A stretch of 64,000 nt of DNA from Voacanga thouarsii (taxonomy: Eukaryota; Streptophyta; Magnoliopsida; Gentianales; Apocynaceae), in contig JANUWF010002421.1 of the NCBI GenBank assembly GCA_026120185.1, positions 496,001 to 560,000 of the forward strand, written 5' to 3'. Below, piece by piece: positions 34,975 to 46,812 of this stretch; positions within the stretch are counted from its first letter, which is position 1, and each line of letters begins with the position of its first letter. The position numbers and the translations under genes were made by a program. The notes under the pieces are model-generated. The model was not told where the DNA came from. It ran no database searches and saw only the letters and a program-made list of their open reading frames with translations.

Positions 34975-36663
34975 TGTAGCACCCCAAATTTTTACTTCTA
35001 ATTACCTACTATTTGCAATAGGATGAGAATTTGTATCAATGTCCAGAGCAAAAGTTGATCGGTATAATGAGATGAATATTTTAGTATAATAATATTTTGT
35101 CGGGACCTAAATGTAATTATTGGATTTGTTCTACCCATATCCTAAATCTTCGAAAGGCTATTATTGTTAATAAAATAAGAATTTGAGGGTACGTTGAAAA
35201 GAGAAATTAATCAGTGCGATGAAACGTACGTATTGGTGTGAATTATGCTACCCAAGGTATTAGGGGCATTTTCATCATTTTGACCACAAATTTGACCAAA
35301 CAGAGAAGGAATTGAAGAATTTAAATATTAACAATGAATTTAATAGAATTTTAGGGGTTGGATGGTGAAATAAAATATTTTTCTGTTATGGACCCGATTT
35401 TAGTCATTTCTAAAGAAAATAGGAAATCGCGGTTAAAACGAGGCGTGTGGCATTTGGTGATTGGTAGCCCGTGGACATGTGTTAATTTAAGAGAGGTTGC
35501 ATGAAGGATTCATGCAAGATTTATGGAATTAAAGGATTGCAAAGTAAATCAAGAATGATGTTTAAGTTTGTAATTAGAACATATCACTTGTGGGCCCGTT
35601 GGATTAAGGTCTTGAGCAATGTAATTAGCTAATGTTTGGACCAAGATAAGATGAATGAATGGATGAAAATTGGCCAAGAATTTCGGCAGACATGCAAGAA
35701 AAAAATGAAGGAATTTTTGTGGAGGAAAAAGGGTGGTTGGTATGTAAAAATTTTATTGGAACACACCTAAGTATATCAACCATTCAATTAAACCAAAATA
35801 AGAAATGAAGGGCTAAGATTTGAGGATGAATGGCAGTTAGGAGGGATTGTTATACAGCCTCAAATTTGGCAGCCATGAAGGAAAAAAACCAAGAGAAAAA
35901 CTAAGAGAAAAAGAAATCAAACAACAGAGAAAAAAAAAGGTTAGTGTGTGTTCTTGGTGTGCTAGGTGAAGTCTTAAGAGTTCTTGGAGCAAAATCACCT
36001 CAAATAGCCTCAAATACAAGGTTAAACCCTACCTTGCTTAAATTAAAGTTATTGTTGAGTGAATGATGATTATGTTGATGTAAATTTTAACGTGAAAATA
36101 TGAATTTCATGTCTTGATTTCGGATTAAAGCAATGGTTTTGAACTTTTGTGTATGAACCTTGTCTATGTGCCTGCTGACTAAGGGTCTTTGAATGATGTG
36201 TTGTGAGAGGAAGAACTGAATAATTATGGTGGTTTGAAAGGTTGTTTCTAGCTTGAAGGGCAACATTCCTAAACCTACCATTTGCAACTACTTTGCTTTT
36301 CTGATCAAATAAAACCCTTCTTATTTTGGGGGAAAATTTTGGTGTCTCTTTTAGCACCAAACTAGTTTTGAAGACTTTTTTACATCCTTTGCACTCTTAG
36401 CTAAGAGATTCCATGAAATCAAATGGCTGCTCGACCCGCTAGAACATAAGCCGATTATAATTATCTCATAAAACTCTTTTTGATCGGCAATGGCAGTGTA
36501 GGTAAGATAAGAATTGCCTCATTTGGCAATTTTTTATGCAGGACTTTCAATTCTCTTCTATTTTTATCTACTGAATAAAACTTTTCATAAGTTTTTGTTG
36601 GGGGAAAATTATAGTATGACTATATTATAACATATAATAAATGTTATTAAACATATTTATTGT
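34975..36663 (+). repeat. 3' LTR of C, 5' portion
   Basis: Starts TGTAGCACCCCAAA, a common chromovirus LTR start. It carries a purine-rich, leader-like region with a possible splice-donor context (36010-36050). It is cut at 36663 by Athila element E1. It cannot be aligned with 14461-15690 because the two pieces come from opposite ends of the LTR. The last ~290 bases (36370-36663) are AT-rich and their membership in this LTR is assumed. The listed minus-strand ORFs are not supported. Confidence 0.7.
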
Positions 36664-38158
36664 TGATAGGAGCTAAATTAGTCATATTTTTCCTAATTAT
36701 TTGAGGCTCTGTTGTGACACATTTTATTCAATAACTAGTCATATTCCTTCATATTTGAGATTTTACCCTTGGAAAGGTATTTTGTGCATTATTTCTGATT
36801 TTAGGGATAAAACGAAGCAAAAACGTCGTAAAACAGAATAGAGACGGTGCCGGCTATATGCTGTTGACACAAACTTTGAGGCGATGAAAAATTGTTGAAA
36901 CAGGGCGGAACAGAACCAAACCGGCGCTGGCTCCAGTAGCCAAGGCAGTGCCGGCTGTACTCTGGACAACATGGCTCTAAAATAAAGAAAAAATCAGTGA
37001 ACAAAGAAAGAAATAGAAAACAACGGGCGCCGGCGCCGGCTGTGCTCTGAGGAAAAGACGGGATCTTGATTTTTCTACGCGATTTTTGAAAATCTATGAA
37101 ATTTTAGTATCTTTCTACTTCTACTCGGCCAAGAACCTTACACCAATGAGTTTAGGCACTTCCTAAGCCTATAAATAGATGGAAAACACAAGAGAAAAAT
37201 GGGAGAATTCATTGATCATCACAGAAAATCACTCAAAATTAAAGAAGGAATTCTTCGATTCAATGAGGGTTGTACAAGAAGGTCTTCAAGGGAAGAAGAA
37301 GGAGGCTTGTCTATGAGTGCTTTCTTTTACTTTGTTTTCTTTTTCTTGAACAATAATATGTTAATTACTTTATTGTGATTCGACATTATTTTAGATATTC
37401 AGGATTTTTAGAGTTATTTGATCTTTTGATGAATTGGTTGTTATTCTTGGTATTTGATTACTTGTGCTTATTACAAGATTAGTTGGTTGTTTCTCTCCAT
37501 TAGCTTACTCGACCAAGGTGGTTGATGGTGGTTTCAAGTCATTAATTTCATATCTATTGGCTATTAACTTACTGGACCAAGGGGGTTAATTGCTTAGAAC
37601 TGGTAATTAAAGGTTAATTGATGTCTTCCGAGACCAAGGGTTCATTGGTTAGCTTCATGTTTTAAATTTTCCAAGACCAAGGGAATTTGATTAAGGATTG
37701 TGTTTAATGTATCTTTTGGATGAATTAGTTGAGACGAGACCAAGTGATTCTAATTTTTCGAGAAGATAGTGATTTCATGGATTGACCAAAAAAGTGAATC
37801 TATCGTAATCCTTCATAATGCCAAGAGAATAATTAGTTATGATAATGGTTGAGTGCTTAAGGTCATGTTTGTCAAAACAATGGTTTGAGTTATATAATTC
37901 TCCATCCTTGACATGTATATTATTTTATTTTATTTTTATTTATATTTCTTTTTAACTTTATTGAGTTAGTTAAATAATGAAAGAGAAGTGATTAATGAAT
38001 ACTTGTTCCTTGAGGATCGACACTCGTTTGAACCCTATGCTATGTTAATGATGAGTACGCTTGCTCATATGTGTAATTTGGGTTTAACGTTTTAATTTAA
38101 ACTTGATTGGGATGCACTTATTTTTATATGATTTTTATACCTAAATTTATACACATCA
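36664..38158 (+). repeat. 5' LTR of E1
   Basis: TGATAGG...CACATCA, about 1495 bp. It contains GC-rich modules (36921-36960, 37025-37048), a TATA box at 37169 and a repeated GACCAAGG-type region (37500-37750). It aligns with the E2 LTRs. Confidence 0.92.
37169..37178 (+). promoter_or_regulatory. TATA box in E1 5' LTR
   Basis: CTATAAATAG in the conserved context AAGCCTATAAATAGATGG. The same box occurs in the E2 LTRs (41867-41874, 49220-49227) and, as TATAAATAAATGG, in the E1 3' LTR near 50250. It probably drives genomic RNA synthesis. Confidence 0.8.
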
Positions 38159-38164
38159 CGTTTT

Positions 38165-38182
38165 TGGCACCATTGCCGAGGA
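38165..38182 (+). other. Primer-binding site of E1 (tRNA-Asp type)
   Basis: TGGCACCATTGCCGAGGA, close to the TGGCGCCGTTGCCGGGGA typical of Athila elements, with differences that are transitions. Confidence 0.85.
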
Positions 38183-38426
38183 ATAATATCATGAAAGCTT
38201 AGATTTTGTTGATTTAACTATGTAAATATGTACAATTGTTCTTTTTGCAAAAAGGTGCTATCTTTTGTATCTTGTGTATTTATGTATACCCTTGTAACCT
38301 AACCTACTAACTTTGACTATGTTCTATTAACTACCTTTGTAATCTTGTAATCTTGTTTTAATCATAAATTATGTATCTAACTTGCTTCTTGTTTTTTTTT
38401 TTTTTTTTAGGTGTTATCCTTGGTAC

Positions 38427-39066
38427 ATGACCCAAAAATCCGAAGGCGAAATAATCAATTTTGACCCTGAAATCGAAAGAACACTATCAAAGATCCACCG
38501 GACAATCCAAAGGAACTTAATAGTCGAAATGGATGGTGCTCAAAATAACAATGTTGGGAATAGGAGGGTTATGGATGACTTTGTGAAACCTGCAATCTCG
38601 GGTACAGGCTCGAGTGTTACTAGGCCTATGGTGGATGTAAATAATTTTAAAATAAAGCCCAATATTATCCAGATGGTTCAAAACATGGTTCAATTTGATG
38701 GGCTACCTGAAGAAGATCCCAATGCTCATTTAGCTAGTTTTCTTAAGATTTGTGATACTTTTAAGATGAATGGCATTTCTGAGGATGCCATAAAATTAAG
38801 ACTTTTTCCTTTTTCTTTGAGGGATGGAGCCAAATCGTGGTTAAAGTCTTTACCTACAGGTTCCATCACTACTTGGAATGCCCTAGCTAAGAAATTTCTA
38901 ACCAAATATTTCCTTCCAACTAGGATAGCCAAACTTAGAAACAAAATATTTGCCTTCTAACAATTAGATTCTAAGCCCTTATATGAAAGTTGGGAGAGAT
39001 TTAATGAGATGTTGAGAAAATGCCCACATCACGGATTTGAGCAAGGAATGCAGATGCTCATCTTTT
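38427..39066 (+). pseudogene. gag: E1 gag pseudogene, Athila type
   Basis: Starts MTQKSEGEIINFDPEIER after a long T run and AG, which looks like a splice acceptor (38393-38411). Conserved Athila gag blocks: MVQFDGLPEEDPNAHLASFL, ICDTFKMNGISEDAIKLRLF, PFSLRDGAKSW, LPTGSITTWNALAKKFL and YESWERFNEMLRKCPHHGF. A TAA at about 38958 replaces a Gln codon. After FLNGL the sequence jumps into the 3' non-coding region (junction about 39070-39080), so the rest of gag and all of pol are deleted. Confidence 0.88.
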
Positions 39067-40790
39067 TGAATGGCCTCATGTTTTTATGCTTTGGTGTACT
39101 CTTTTGTATTTTTCTTTAAGGTACTTTGCCAATGTCTCTTTCTTCCAAAATTCAGCTCTTGTATAGCACATTACCAAATGAATGGAAGTATTGTCTTTCT
39201 TATCTCTTCTCCTTTATATTTTTGGTCGCTTGGACTTGTTTATTCCTTGTTCTATTTATTTGGCCATTGAGGACAATGTCCAGTTTAAGTGTGGGGGAGT
39301 GATTTGATTGAAAATTCTTCTATGTATGCATATACTTTATCCTGTATACATATACCTTATGTTTATTGTGTATGCATATACCTTATCCTTCTTGAGAGCA
39401 AAATTTTCAAACTTTTTTCTGATTTTATTTGAGATTTCAAGCTGTATTTTTAATACGTGTCTTTATGATGAATTATAGAGCATATGTTCTATATCATTTA
39501 TGGCTTTATGCATGACTTTTTGCACGCACTTGGACTAAGTAGTTCTTGATCAAATGCTTTACATTGTTCTTAAACCTGTTTGTATGCCAAAATTCATAGA
39601 GCATTCTAGAACTTACTCGAATATCTCTTGAAGTGAAATAAGAAAGACATTCATGATTTAACTTAGTGATGACGGTAATAGGCCTTCTTTGGATAGTTTG
39701 AGCTTTTCAAGCCTACCTATTTTTATATTATCCATAGTACCTAGTTTGAGTCTAAATTGTTGATTTCCTTCTTTAAAACCCATTATCATACTTTGTCCAT
39801 TGCTTGTTTCTGAGAGTTTGAATAATTTTCCAACTCTTTATGCTCTTGATGGATGAAAGTATATGTAGAAGAATGGTGAGGAAGAATACTGGGAGAAAGA
39901 TCATGACTCGTTGCTTTTAGTCATGTATCAATAGTTGTGTTGAGCTGGAGAAAGAGAAGAAAGAGAAAAGAGAGATTGAAAACAAGAAAGAAAAATAAAA
40001 AGCTACTAAAAGAAAGGGAAGAAAGAGAGAACCTGAGAAAGAAAAGAAAAACAGCAGTGAAAAAAAAAAAAAAAGAGGATTGAAAGAAGAGAACAATTGA
40101 GAGAGAAAGATAAGAAAGATCACAAGAGGAAGGGTGATTGAGCTGTAAAAGTTGAGTGCATATCAAACCTTGGACACCATTGCTGAAAATTTGAATGATG
40201 TTGTGAAAAATAGAGAAGAGTTGATGAAGGAAGTGAAAAGATGGGAAAAAGAAAAGAAAAAGAGCAAAATTGCAAGATTTGCTTAAATTGAATTGTAATT
40301 GCTAAATAAGGTTATGGGGTTTGATTGATTTTGGGAATAGGAGAGCAAGAAGAGTTTGGAAATTATTGATACATTTTGTTTATCCTTTTCTTGCGAGCTC
40401 TCAGCTTCTTTGATATTTGATTCTCCTATATCCTTCATTTGATAAGCTACATTACAAGCTTGAAAGTCCTACTTGACCTGAGTAGAATCATGATTTATCT
40501 CAGATTAGTGGAGAGAGTGTATGAAAAATAAGCTTATGGGATGCATATTCTTTTTGAACTAAATTCTTTCTAATGGTTTAAGAATATTGTTAAGTATTGG
40601 GATGGTTCTACTAAGTCATTATTCACTTACACAAGTCTTGCATTTGTTGTGAAAGATGTAGTAGCATGTGATTTATGTTCTTGAATGAATGAAGCATTAG
40701 AGATATTATTTTGAAATTGATTGAGTGATTTGTGAAATCTTGTGTTTTCCTACTTGTCCTTGATACTTTGCTTGAGGACAAGCAGAGAGC
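39067..40790 (+). other. Non-coding 3' internal region of E1
   Basis: Matches 46945-48655 of E2. It contains a ~180-base purine-rich tract (39945-40130) read antisense as Ser/Phe-rich ORFs, which are artefacts. Long non-coding DNA before the 3' LTR is usual for Athila elements. Confidence 0.75.
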
Positions 40791-40805
40791 TAAGTGTGAG
40801 GGAAT
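40791..40805 (+). other. Polypurine tract of E1
   Basis: TAAGTGTGAGGGAAT before the LTR start; E2 has the better AAGTGTGGGGGAATA. Confidence 0.8.
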
Positions 40806-41318
40806 TGATAGGGGCTCAATTAGTCATGTTTTTCCTAGTTATTTGAGGCTCTGTTGTGACACATTTTATTCAATAACTAGTCATATTCCTTCATATTTGA
40901 GATTTTACCCTTGGAAAGGTATTTTATGCATTATTTCAGATTTTAGGGGTAAAACGAAGCAAAAACGTCGCAAAACAGAATAGAGGGCCGCCGGACAAGG
41001 TAGTGGAACAGGTGTTGGCCATGTGCTATTGACACAAACTTCGAGGCGATAAAAAATTATTGAAACAGGGCGGAACAGAACTGAATCAGCGCCAGCTCCA
41101 GTAGCCAAGGCGGCGCCGACTGTACTATGAACAACATGGTACCGAAATCAAGAAAAAATTGGCGAACAAAGAAAGAAACAGAATATAACTGGCACCGGCT
41201 TCGGCAGCCAAGGCAGCGTCAGCTGTGCTCTAAGGAAAAGACGGGATCTTGATTTTTCTACGCAGTTTTTGAAAATCTGTGAAATTTTAGTATCTTCCTA
41301 CTTCTACTCGGCCAAGAA
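40806..41318 (+). repeat. 3' LTR of E1, first piece
   Basis: TGATAGGGGCTC... up to GGCCAAGAA, then E2 begins. It resumes at 50211/50216 with CCTTGCACCAACGAG. Confidence 0.92.
41314..41318. repeat. Target-site duplication of E2 (AAGAA)
   Basis: AAGAA is repeated at 50211-50215. The E1 5' LTR shows the empty site GGCCAAGAACCTT near 37129. Confidence 0.94.
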
Positions 41319-42856
41319 TGATAGGGGATAAATTAGTCATATTTTTCTTAGTTATTTGAGGCTCTTTTATGATACATTTTGCTCAATAACTAGTCATATT
41401 CCTTCATATTTGAGATTTTACCCTTAGAAAGGTATTTTGTTCATTATTACAGATTTTTGGGATAAAATGAAGCAAGAACATCGTAAAATAGAATAGAGGC
41501 GGCGCCAGCCAGGATAAAGGAACCAGTGCCGGCCATCACTATTTACACGAACTTCGAAGTGACAAAAAAATTGTCAAAATAGAGTGGAACAGAATGGAAT
41601 CAAAACCGGCTCCATTAGCCAAGGCGGCACCAGCTGTACTTTGGACTGCGTGGTGCTGAAATCAAGAAAAAATCGGCGAACAATTGGAGAAATAGAGCAC
41701 AATAGGCACTGGCGCCGACGGCCTAGGCGGTGCCGGTTGTGCCCTTAAGTTAAGGCAGTGCCTTGATTTTTCTACGCAGTTTTTGATAATCTGTGGAGTT
41801 TTAGTACTTTTCAACTTCTGCTCAACCAAGAACATTACACCAACGAGTTTAGGCACTTCCCAAGCCTATAAATAGATGGAAAACACAAGGGAAAAAGGGA
41901 GAATTCATTGATCATCATAGAAAAATCACTCAAATCAAAGAAGGAATTCTTCAATTCAGGGAGGGTTGTGTAAGAAGGTCTTCAAAAGAAGAAGAGGGAG
42001 CTTATCTATATGTGCTTTCTTTTACTTTGTTTTCTTTTTCTTGAATAATGATATGTTAATTATTTTATTGTAATTTGGCATTGTTTTAGATATTCATGAT
42101 TTCTAGAGTTATTTGATCTTTTGATTAATTGATTGTTTTCTTGGTATTTATTTACTTGTGCCTATTACGAGATTAATTGATTGTTTCTTCCTATTAACTT
42201 GTTTGGAAAAGGGGTTGATGGTGGTTTTAATTTATTGGTTTCATATTTGTTGTCTTTTAACTTATTTGGAAAAGGGGTAAATTACTAAGAACAAGGTAAT
42301 TAAATGTTAATTGATGTCTGTCAGGAATGGATTCATTGGTTAATTTCATGTTTTAAGTTTGCCAAGAATGGAAATTTAATCAAAGGATTGTATTTAATGC
42401 ATCTTTTGGGTAAGACTGGTTATGACAGGAATGTGATGCTAAGTTATCTAGAAGATAGGGTTTCATGGATTGGAAAAAAAGTGAGTCTACTTTAATCCTT
42501 CATGATGCCAAGAGAATGATTAGTTATGATAATGATTAGGTACTTTAAGGTTATGTTTGTCAAAACAATAGTTTAAGTTACATAATTCTCCATCCTTGAC
42601 ATGTATATATTTTTATTTTATTTTATTTTATTTTATTTTATTTCCTTTTCACTTTATCTAGTCGGTTAAATAATGAAAGAATGGTGATTAGTGTATACTT
42701 GTTCCTTGAGGATCGACACTCGTTTGAACCCTATGCTATGTTAATGATAAGTACGCTTGCTCATATGTGTAATTTGTGTTTAACGTTTTAATGTAGACTT
42801 GATTAGGAATGTGCTTAGTTTTTATATGATTTTTATACCCAAATCTATACGCATCA
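41319..42856 (+). repeat. 5' LTR of E2
   Basis: TGATAGGGG...ACGCATCA. Contains three GC-rich modules, a TATA box (41867-41874) and an ATTTT pentanucleotide repeat near 42610-42640. Confidence 0.94.
41497..41742 (+). promoter_or_regulatory. Three GC-rich modules upstream of the E2 TATA box
   Basis: Units at 41497-41537, 41605-41640 and 41705-41742, about 100 bases apart and 125-370 bases upstream of the TATA box. The shared pattern is G/C GGCGCCGGCTCC, then GTAGCCAAGGC and GGCGCCGGCTGT, within otherwise AT-rich U3. Equivalent triplets occur in the other Athila LTRs (36845-37048, 40988-41232, 48848-49110). A role as transcription-factor sites is inferred. Confidence 0.5.
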
Positions 42857-42862
42857 AGTTTT

Positions 42863-42880
42863 TGGCACCGTTGCCGAGGA
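42863..42880 (+). other. Primer-binding site of E2 (tRNA-Asp type)
   Basis: TGGCACCGTTGCCGAGGA, two transitions away from the Athila consensus. Confidence 0.88.
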
Positions 42881-43140
42881 ACAATATCTTGAAAACTTGG
42901 ATTTTGTTGATTTAACCATGTAAATATGTAAATACATAAATATGTAAATTATGTACAATTGTTCTTTCTGCAAAAATGTGCTATCGTTGGTATCTTGTGT
43001 ATTTGTGAATACCCTTGTAATCTAACCCACTAACTTTGACTATGTTCTGTTAACTAACTTTGTAATCTTGTAATTTTGTTTTAATCAATAATTCTATTAT
43101 CTAACTTGCTTCTTGTTTTCTTAGGTGTTATCATTGGTTC

Positions 43141-44515
43141 ATGACCTGAAAATCTGAAGGTGAGATAGTCGATTTTGACCCTGAAATCGAAAGAACACTG
43201 TCAAAGATTTGCCGAACAATCCAAAGGAACTTGATCATCAACATGGATGGTGCTCAAAATAACAATGCTGGGAATGATAGGAGGGTTATGGATGACTTTG
43301 TGAAACCCGCTATCTCGAGCACAGGCTCGAGTATCACTAGTCCTAGGGTGGATGCAAACAATTTCGAAATAAAGCCCAATATTATCCAAATGGTTCAAAA
43401 TATGGTTCAATTTGATGGGCTACCTGAAGAAGATCCCAATACTCATTTAGCTAGTTTCCTTGAGATTTGTGATACTTTCAAGATGAATGGTGTTTCTGAG
43501 GATGCCAGAAAATTAAGACTTTTTCCTTTCTCTTTAAGGGATAGAGCCAAATCTTGGTCAAAGTCTTTACCTACAGGTTCCATCACTACTTGGAATGCCC
43601 TAGTTGAAAATTTTCTGGCCAAATATTTTCCTCCAGCTAGGATAGCCAAACTTAGGAACGAGATATTTGCCTTCCAACAAGCAGATGTTGAGCCTTTGTA
43701 TGAAAGTTGGGAGAGATTTAAGGAGATGTTAAGAAAATGCCCACACCACGGATTTGAGTTAGGAATGTAGATACTTATCTTTTTGAATGGCCTCACATTC
43801 GCAACACGGCAAGTGGTAACTCTTTTGTAGGGGGTTCCATCAATCATAAGACCTCAGAATAGGTATTCGATCTTATTGAAAATTTGGCTTCTAATAACTA
43901 TTCTTGGAGAAGTGCAAGGTCTAGAGCTCGTGTGCAAGGAGTACACAAAGTGGATGTTGTGGCAGTATTACAGGCTAAGATGGACGCCTTAATCCAAAAG
44001 ATGGAACAGATGGTGATGCCCCAAGGCCAGGTGTTAAATGTAAGTTGTAATTTCTGTGGGTAGGGACACCCCAATCATGAATGCCAAAATATGGGGTCAT
44101 TCCAAGAAACTTCGAAACAAGCGGCTTTTGCAGGTAATGTTCAGCCAAGTAACAACCCTTATAGCTCTACCTATAATCCTAGTTGGAGAAAGCACCCTAA
44201 TTTCTCTTGGAGCAATAGGAATCAACCTAGGTAGGGTTCTTTCAATTTTGGAGGTAATTAAAGGAATCAAAACCTCATTACCAATACTGCAGCACCGTCA
44301 AAGCCACCATTGGAAGAGTTGATTGGCCAATTGGTAAGTACAACAGAGACTAAGTTCCAAGAGGTCGATGTTACAACACGGAACTTAGAGGCCTCCATTG
44401 CAACTTGGAAAACCAAATTGGTCAGTTAGCTAAACTACTGGGAGATAATCAAGTTGGGACATTGCCAGGAAATACTGAGGAAAATCCACGGGATCAAAGT
44501 CGTGAAAAGCATTGA
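43141..44515 (+). pseudogene. gag: E2 gag pseudogene, Athila type
   Basis: ATG 43141, TGA at the third codon, long open stretch 43231-43770. Same conserved blocks as E1 gag (FDGLPEEDPNTHLASFLEIC, LRLFPFSLRDRAKSW, RKCPHHGFELGM). It continues past a stop at 43768 in shifting frames through VFDLIENLASNNYSWRS, a knuckle remnant CNFCG...GHPNHEC with a stop inside, an Asn/Ser/Pro-rich stretch and NLE...QLAKLLGDNQVGTLPGNTEE. In Athila elements this last block leads into protease; here the frame ends at 44513-44515. Confidence 0.87.
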
Positions 44516-45601
44516 AGCTACATTTTTCGTTTACTTTACTTTCCATTTTGTGATTGAAACAATTTTTACTTTTGTTGTTTTAATTGATTATTTTTCATGA
44601 ATTACAGTGCATTGTTCAGCATTACTGTGTGTTCAGCATTTTTCATTGATTAAAAAAGAAAATTTGGAGAACCATACAGAACTAAGCCGGCGCCACTCCA
44701 AGAGCCAAGACCGGCCCCAGTTCCTGTCAAGTAGGCGCAACTTATAGGCCATTTTGGCCACTTTTTCTTCAAAATCTCCAAAATCCCTCTCAAATTCTCT
44801 CTAACCCACGCCGGCTTCACATCCTCCACTTCCCAAATTTTGATTTTCCACCTCCTAAATACTTCTATAACATCTATCTACCTCTCTTTTGTTGATCCTA
44901 TGGATCAAAATCCTCAAATTTTTCCATTTTTCACAACAATATCACATTTAATCCACAAGCAATGAGCTTAGATTTGTGCAAAAAGCTTACATCTTTTACT
45001 TGTCCATGCATACATGAGCACAAAGGTATGATTGTTATTCAATTCCCACTGCTAAAATAGTGTAGATGATTTTTTCTAATCTTAGGGACAATTTTGGCCG
45101 AACATTGGGATTGTGTATGCTAGCTTGAATTGTGCATTACTCATTGACACTTCATGAGTTGGATTAGATTAGGAGTTAATGATTCTTTGATACTTGATTC
45201 ATGCATATGATCATTAGGGGCTTCATGCATATGGCTATTTGTGATGATTGACTATAATCTATATATGGAACTTGCATTATTTTTCACGTAATGCCATGAT
45301 GATACCTTCATTAACATGATTGTGTCTACTTGCATGCATTGAGGATATTCAACACATTGATGCTTTACAATGAACTCTATAACTATCGTTGCAGGTTGTG
45401 TTGAATTGATTGGAGGGGATTGAATTGATTGTTGGTTGAAGTGTGATATGTATTGAAGAAGTTTGGGTTTTGTGGATCGTGAGATTGGTTGAGGGTTGAG
45501 TGAGATTTGAAGAGTGTATTTGTAAAGGGTAGTTACATCCCGTTTGACATTGTTGAGCTCAATTGTTCTCTCTTCCTATTTCCCCCACTCATTACTTAAC
45601 C
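44516..45601 (+). other. Spacer between gag and env-like ORF of E2
   Basis: About 1.1 kb replacing pol. It has a GC-rich block (44685-44740) resembling the LTR modules, a pyrimidine-rich part (44760-44900) and a possible splice acceptor (CTATCGTTGCAG, about 45382-45393) upstream of the env-like ORF. No coding family was recognised. Confidence 0.6.
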
Positions 45602-46812
45602 ATGTCTAAAGCAAGGGGTCATTTTTCTAAAAGGGCGAGAGCTTCATCTTCCTCAACCCCTTCATATGTTGATCCTTTGTTCCTTAAACCTACTGAGTTT
45701 ATTGATGTATCTTGTGAGGAATGGTACAATAGGAGAGCATCCAATAAAATCATTATCAAGCATACTTTCTCACCCACCCTAGATCGTGCACTCAAATTGG
45801 GAATGATATTTAGAAGGCTAGGATAGGGTTCGATAGTAAAACTGAAAGGGAAGTATTATCCAGTGCTCATCAAGGAATTTTATGCTAATATGGTTGATAA
45901 GGGCAATAAACATCTTCCCCATATTAAAACGAGGGTGAAAGGAATTCCTATTGTCATCATCCAAAATCAATTAGCTAATCTGCTCCAGGTATTTGATGAT
46001 GATTCTTGGCAAGGGATAGATGTGACTAATCAAAAAATTCTTTTTGACCCAAATTGGGATGCTAGTGGGACTAGAGCCACACTAGAGTTATATAAGCATA
46101 ATGCCTTTCAAGCCAATAGTTTCTATTCAAACAACGATCATGCTACCAAATTTAGAGCTCTAGTCTGTATGTTTGGGTTCAATATTGTACCCCGTGCTAG
46201 TGGTTTCAATGAGGCCCGACTTATTGACACTTATATTTTGCATCGGACGATGAACACACTGCCTATCCCTCTTGCACCCTTGATCATCCAATCCATTAGG
46301 GATGCTATTCATCACCGTCTCTCTACAAAAGCCTTCATTTTTCCCTTGGTTATAATGAAAATTCTAAAAGATTTTGGTGTTAGTCTTGAGGGAGAACTGA
46401 TGAAGGTTACCACTGAGCACGATATGGTGACTGAACAAACTCTGATGAGTTGTGGGTACAAGTACAGCTAGGAGTTGATAAAGTGGCTAACTCCCTTCGA
46501 GGTCAGTCATCCCGATTAGGTAAGGCCACCCACATTGGAGGAGGAGCACCCACCACCACCGGCATGTGCATGAGCTAGCAGTTCTTAGTCCCAACCCTAG
46601 ATTGACTTTGAGACTACCGTGCTGAGATGACTAGACCAGCAAATGGGGGTGCTCCGACGCTTGTAGGGTACTTGGATGACATGGCAAGATGGCAAGCTAC
46701 TATAGAGCAGCAATTGGCCGAATTACAGCAGTATTCGTCTGGGCAACAAGGTGGTGCGGGAATCTCCCTACTGGCTGATGATGATGAAGATGATGATGAG
46801 GAGGAGGACTAA
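45602..46812 (+). pseudogene. Athila env-like ORF of E2
   Basis: ATG 45602 (MSKARGHFSKRARASSSS). One frame to 46471, broken only by a TAG at 45824. The N-terminus is basic and Ser-rich; the middle carries LIKEFYANMVD, RVKGIPIVIIQNQLANLLQV and a C-terminal region rich in hydrophobic residues (IPLAPLIIQSIRDAI, AFIFPLVIMKIL). The EFYxN...V+G block and the position between gag/pol and the 3' LTR match the env-like protein of plant Athila/Calypso elements, also seen in plant-transposon protein domains of unknown role. A further frame (46627-46812) supplies a coiled MARWQATIEQQLAELQQ tail and an Asp/Glu run. No clear signal peptide is visible. It is inactive because of the stop and frame change. 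Confidence 0.72.

Noticed and set aside
36070..36360. Minus-strand ORFs in the C 3' LTR
   Set aside because: No family resemblance; located in LTR non-coding DNA.
39917..40166. Ser/Phe-rich minus-strand ORFs (also 47765-48039 and plus-strand 10593-10860)
   Set aside because: Low-complexity translations of purine or pyrimidine tracts, with no family features.
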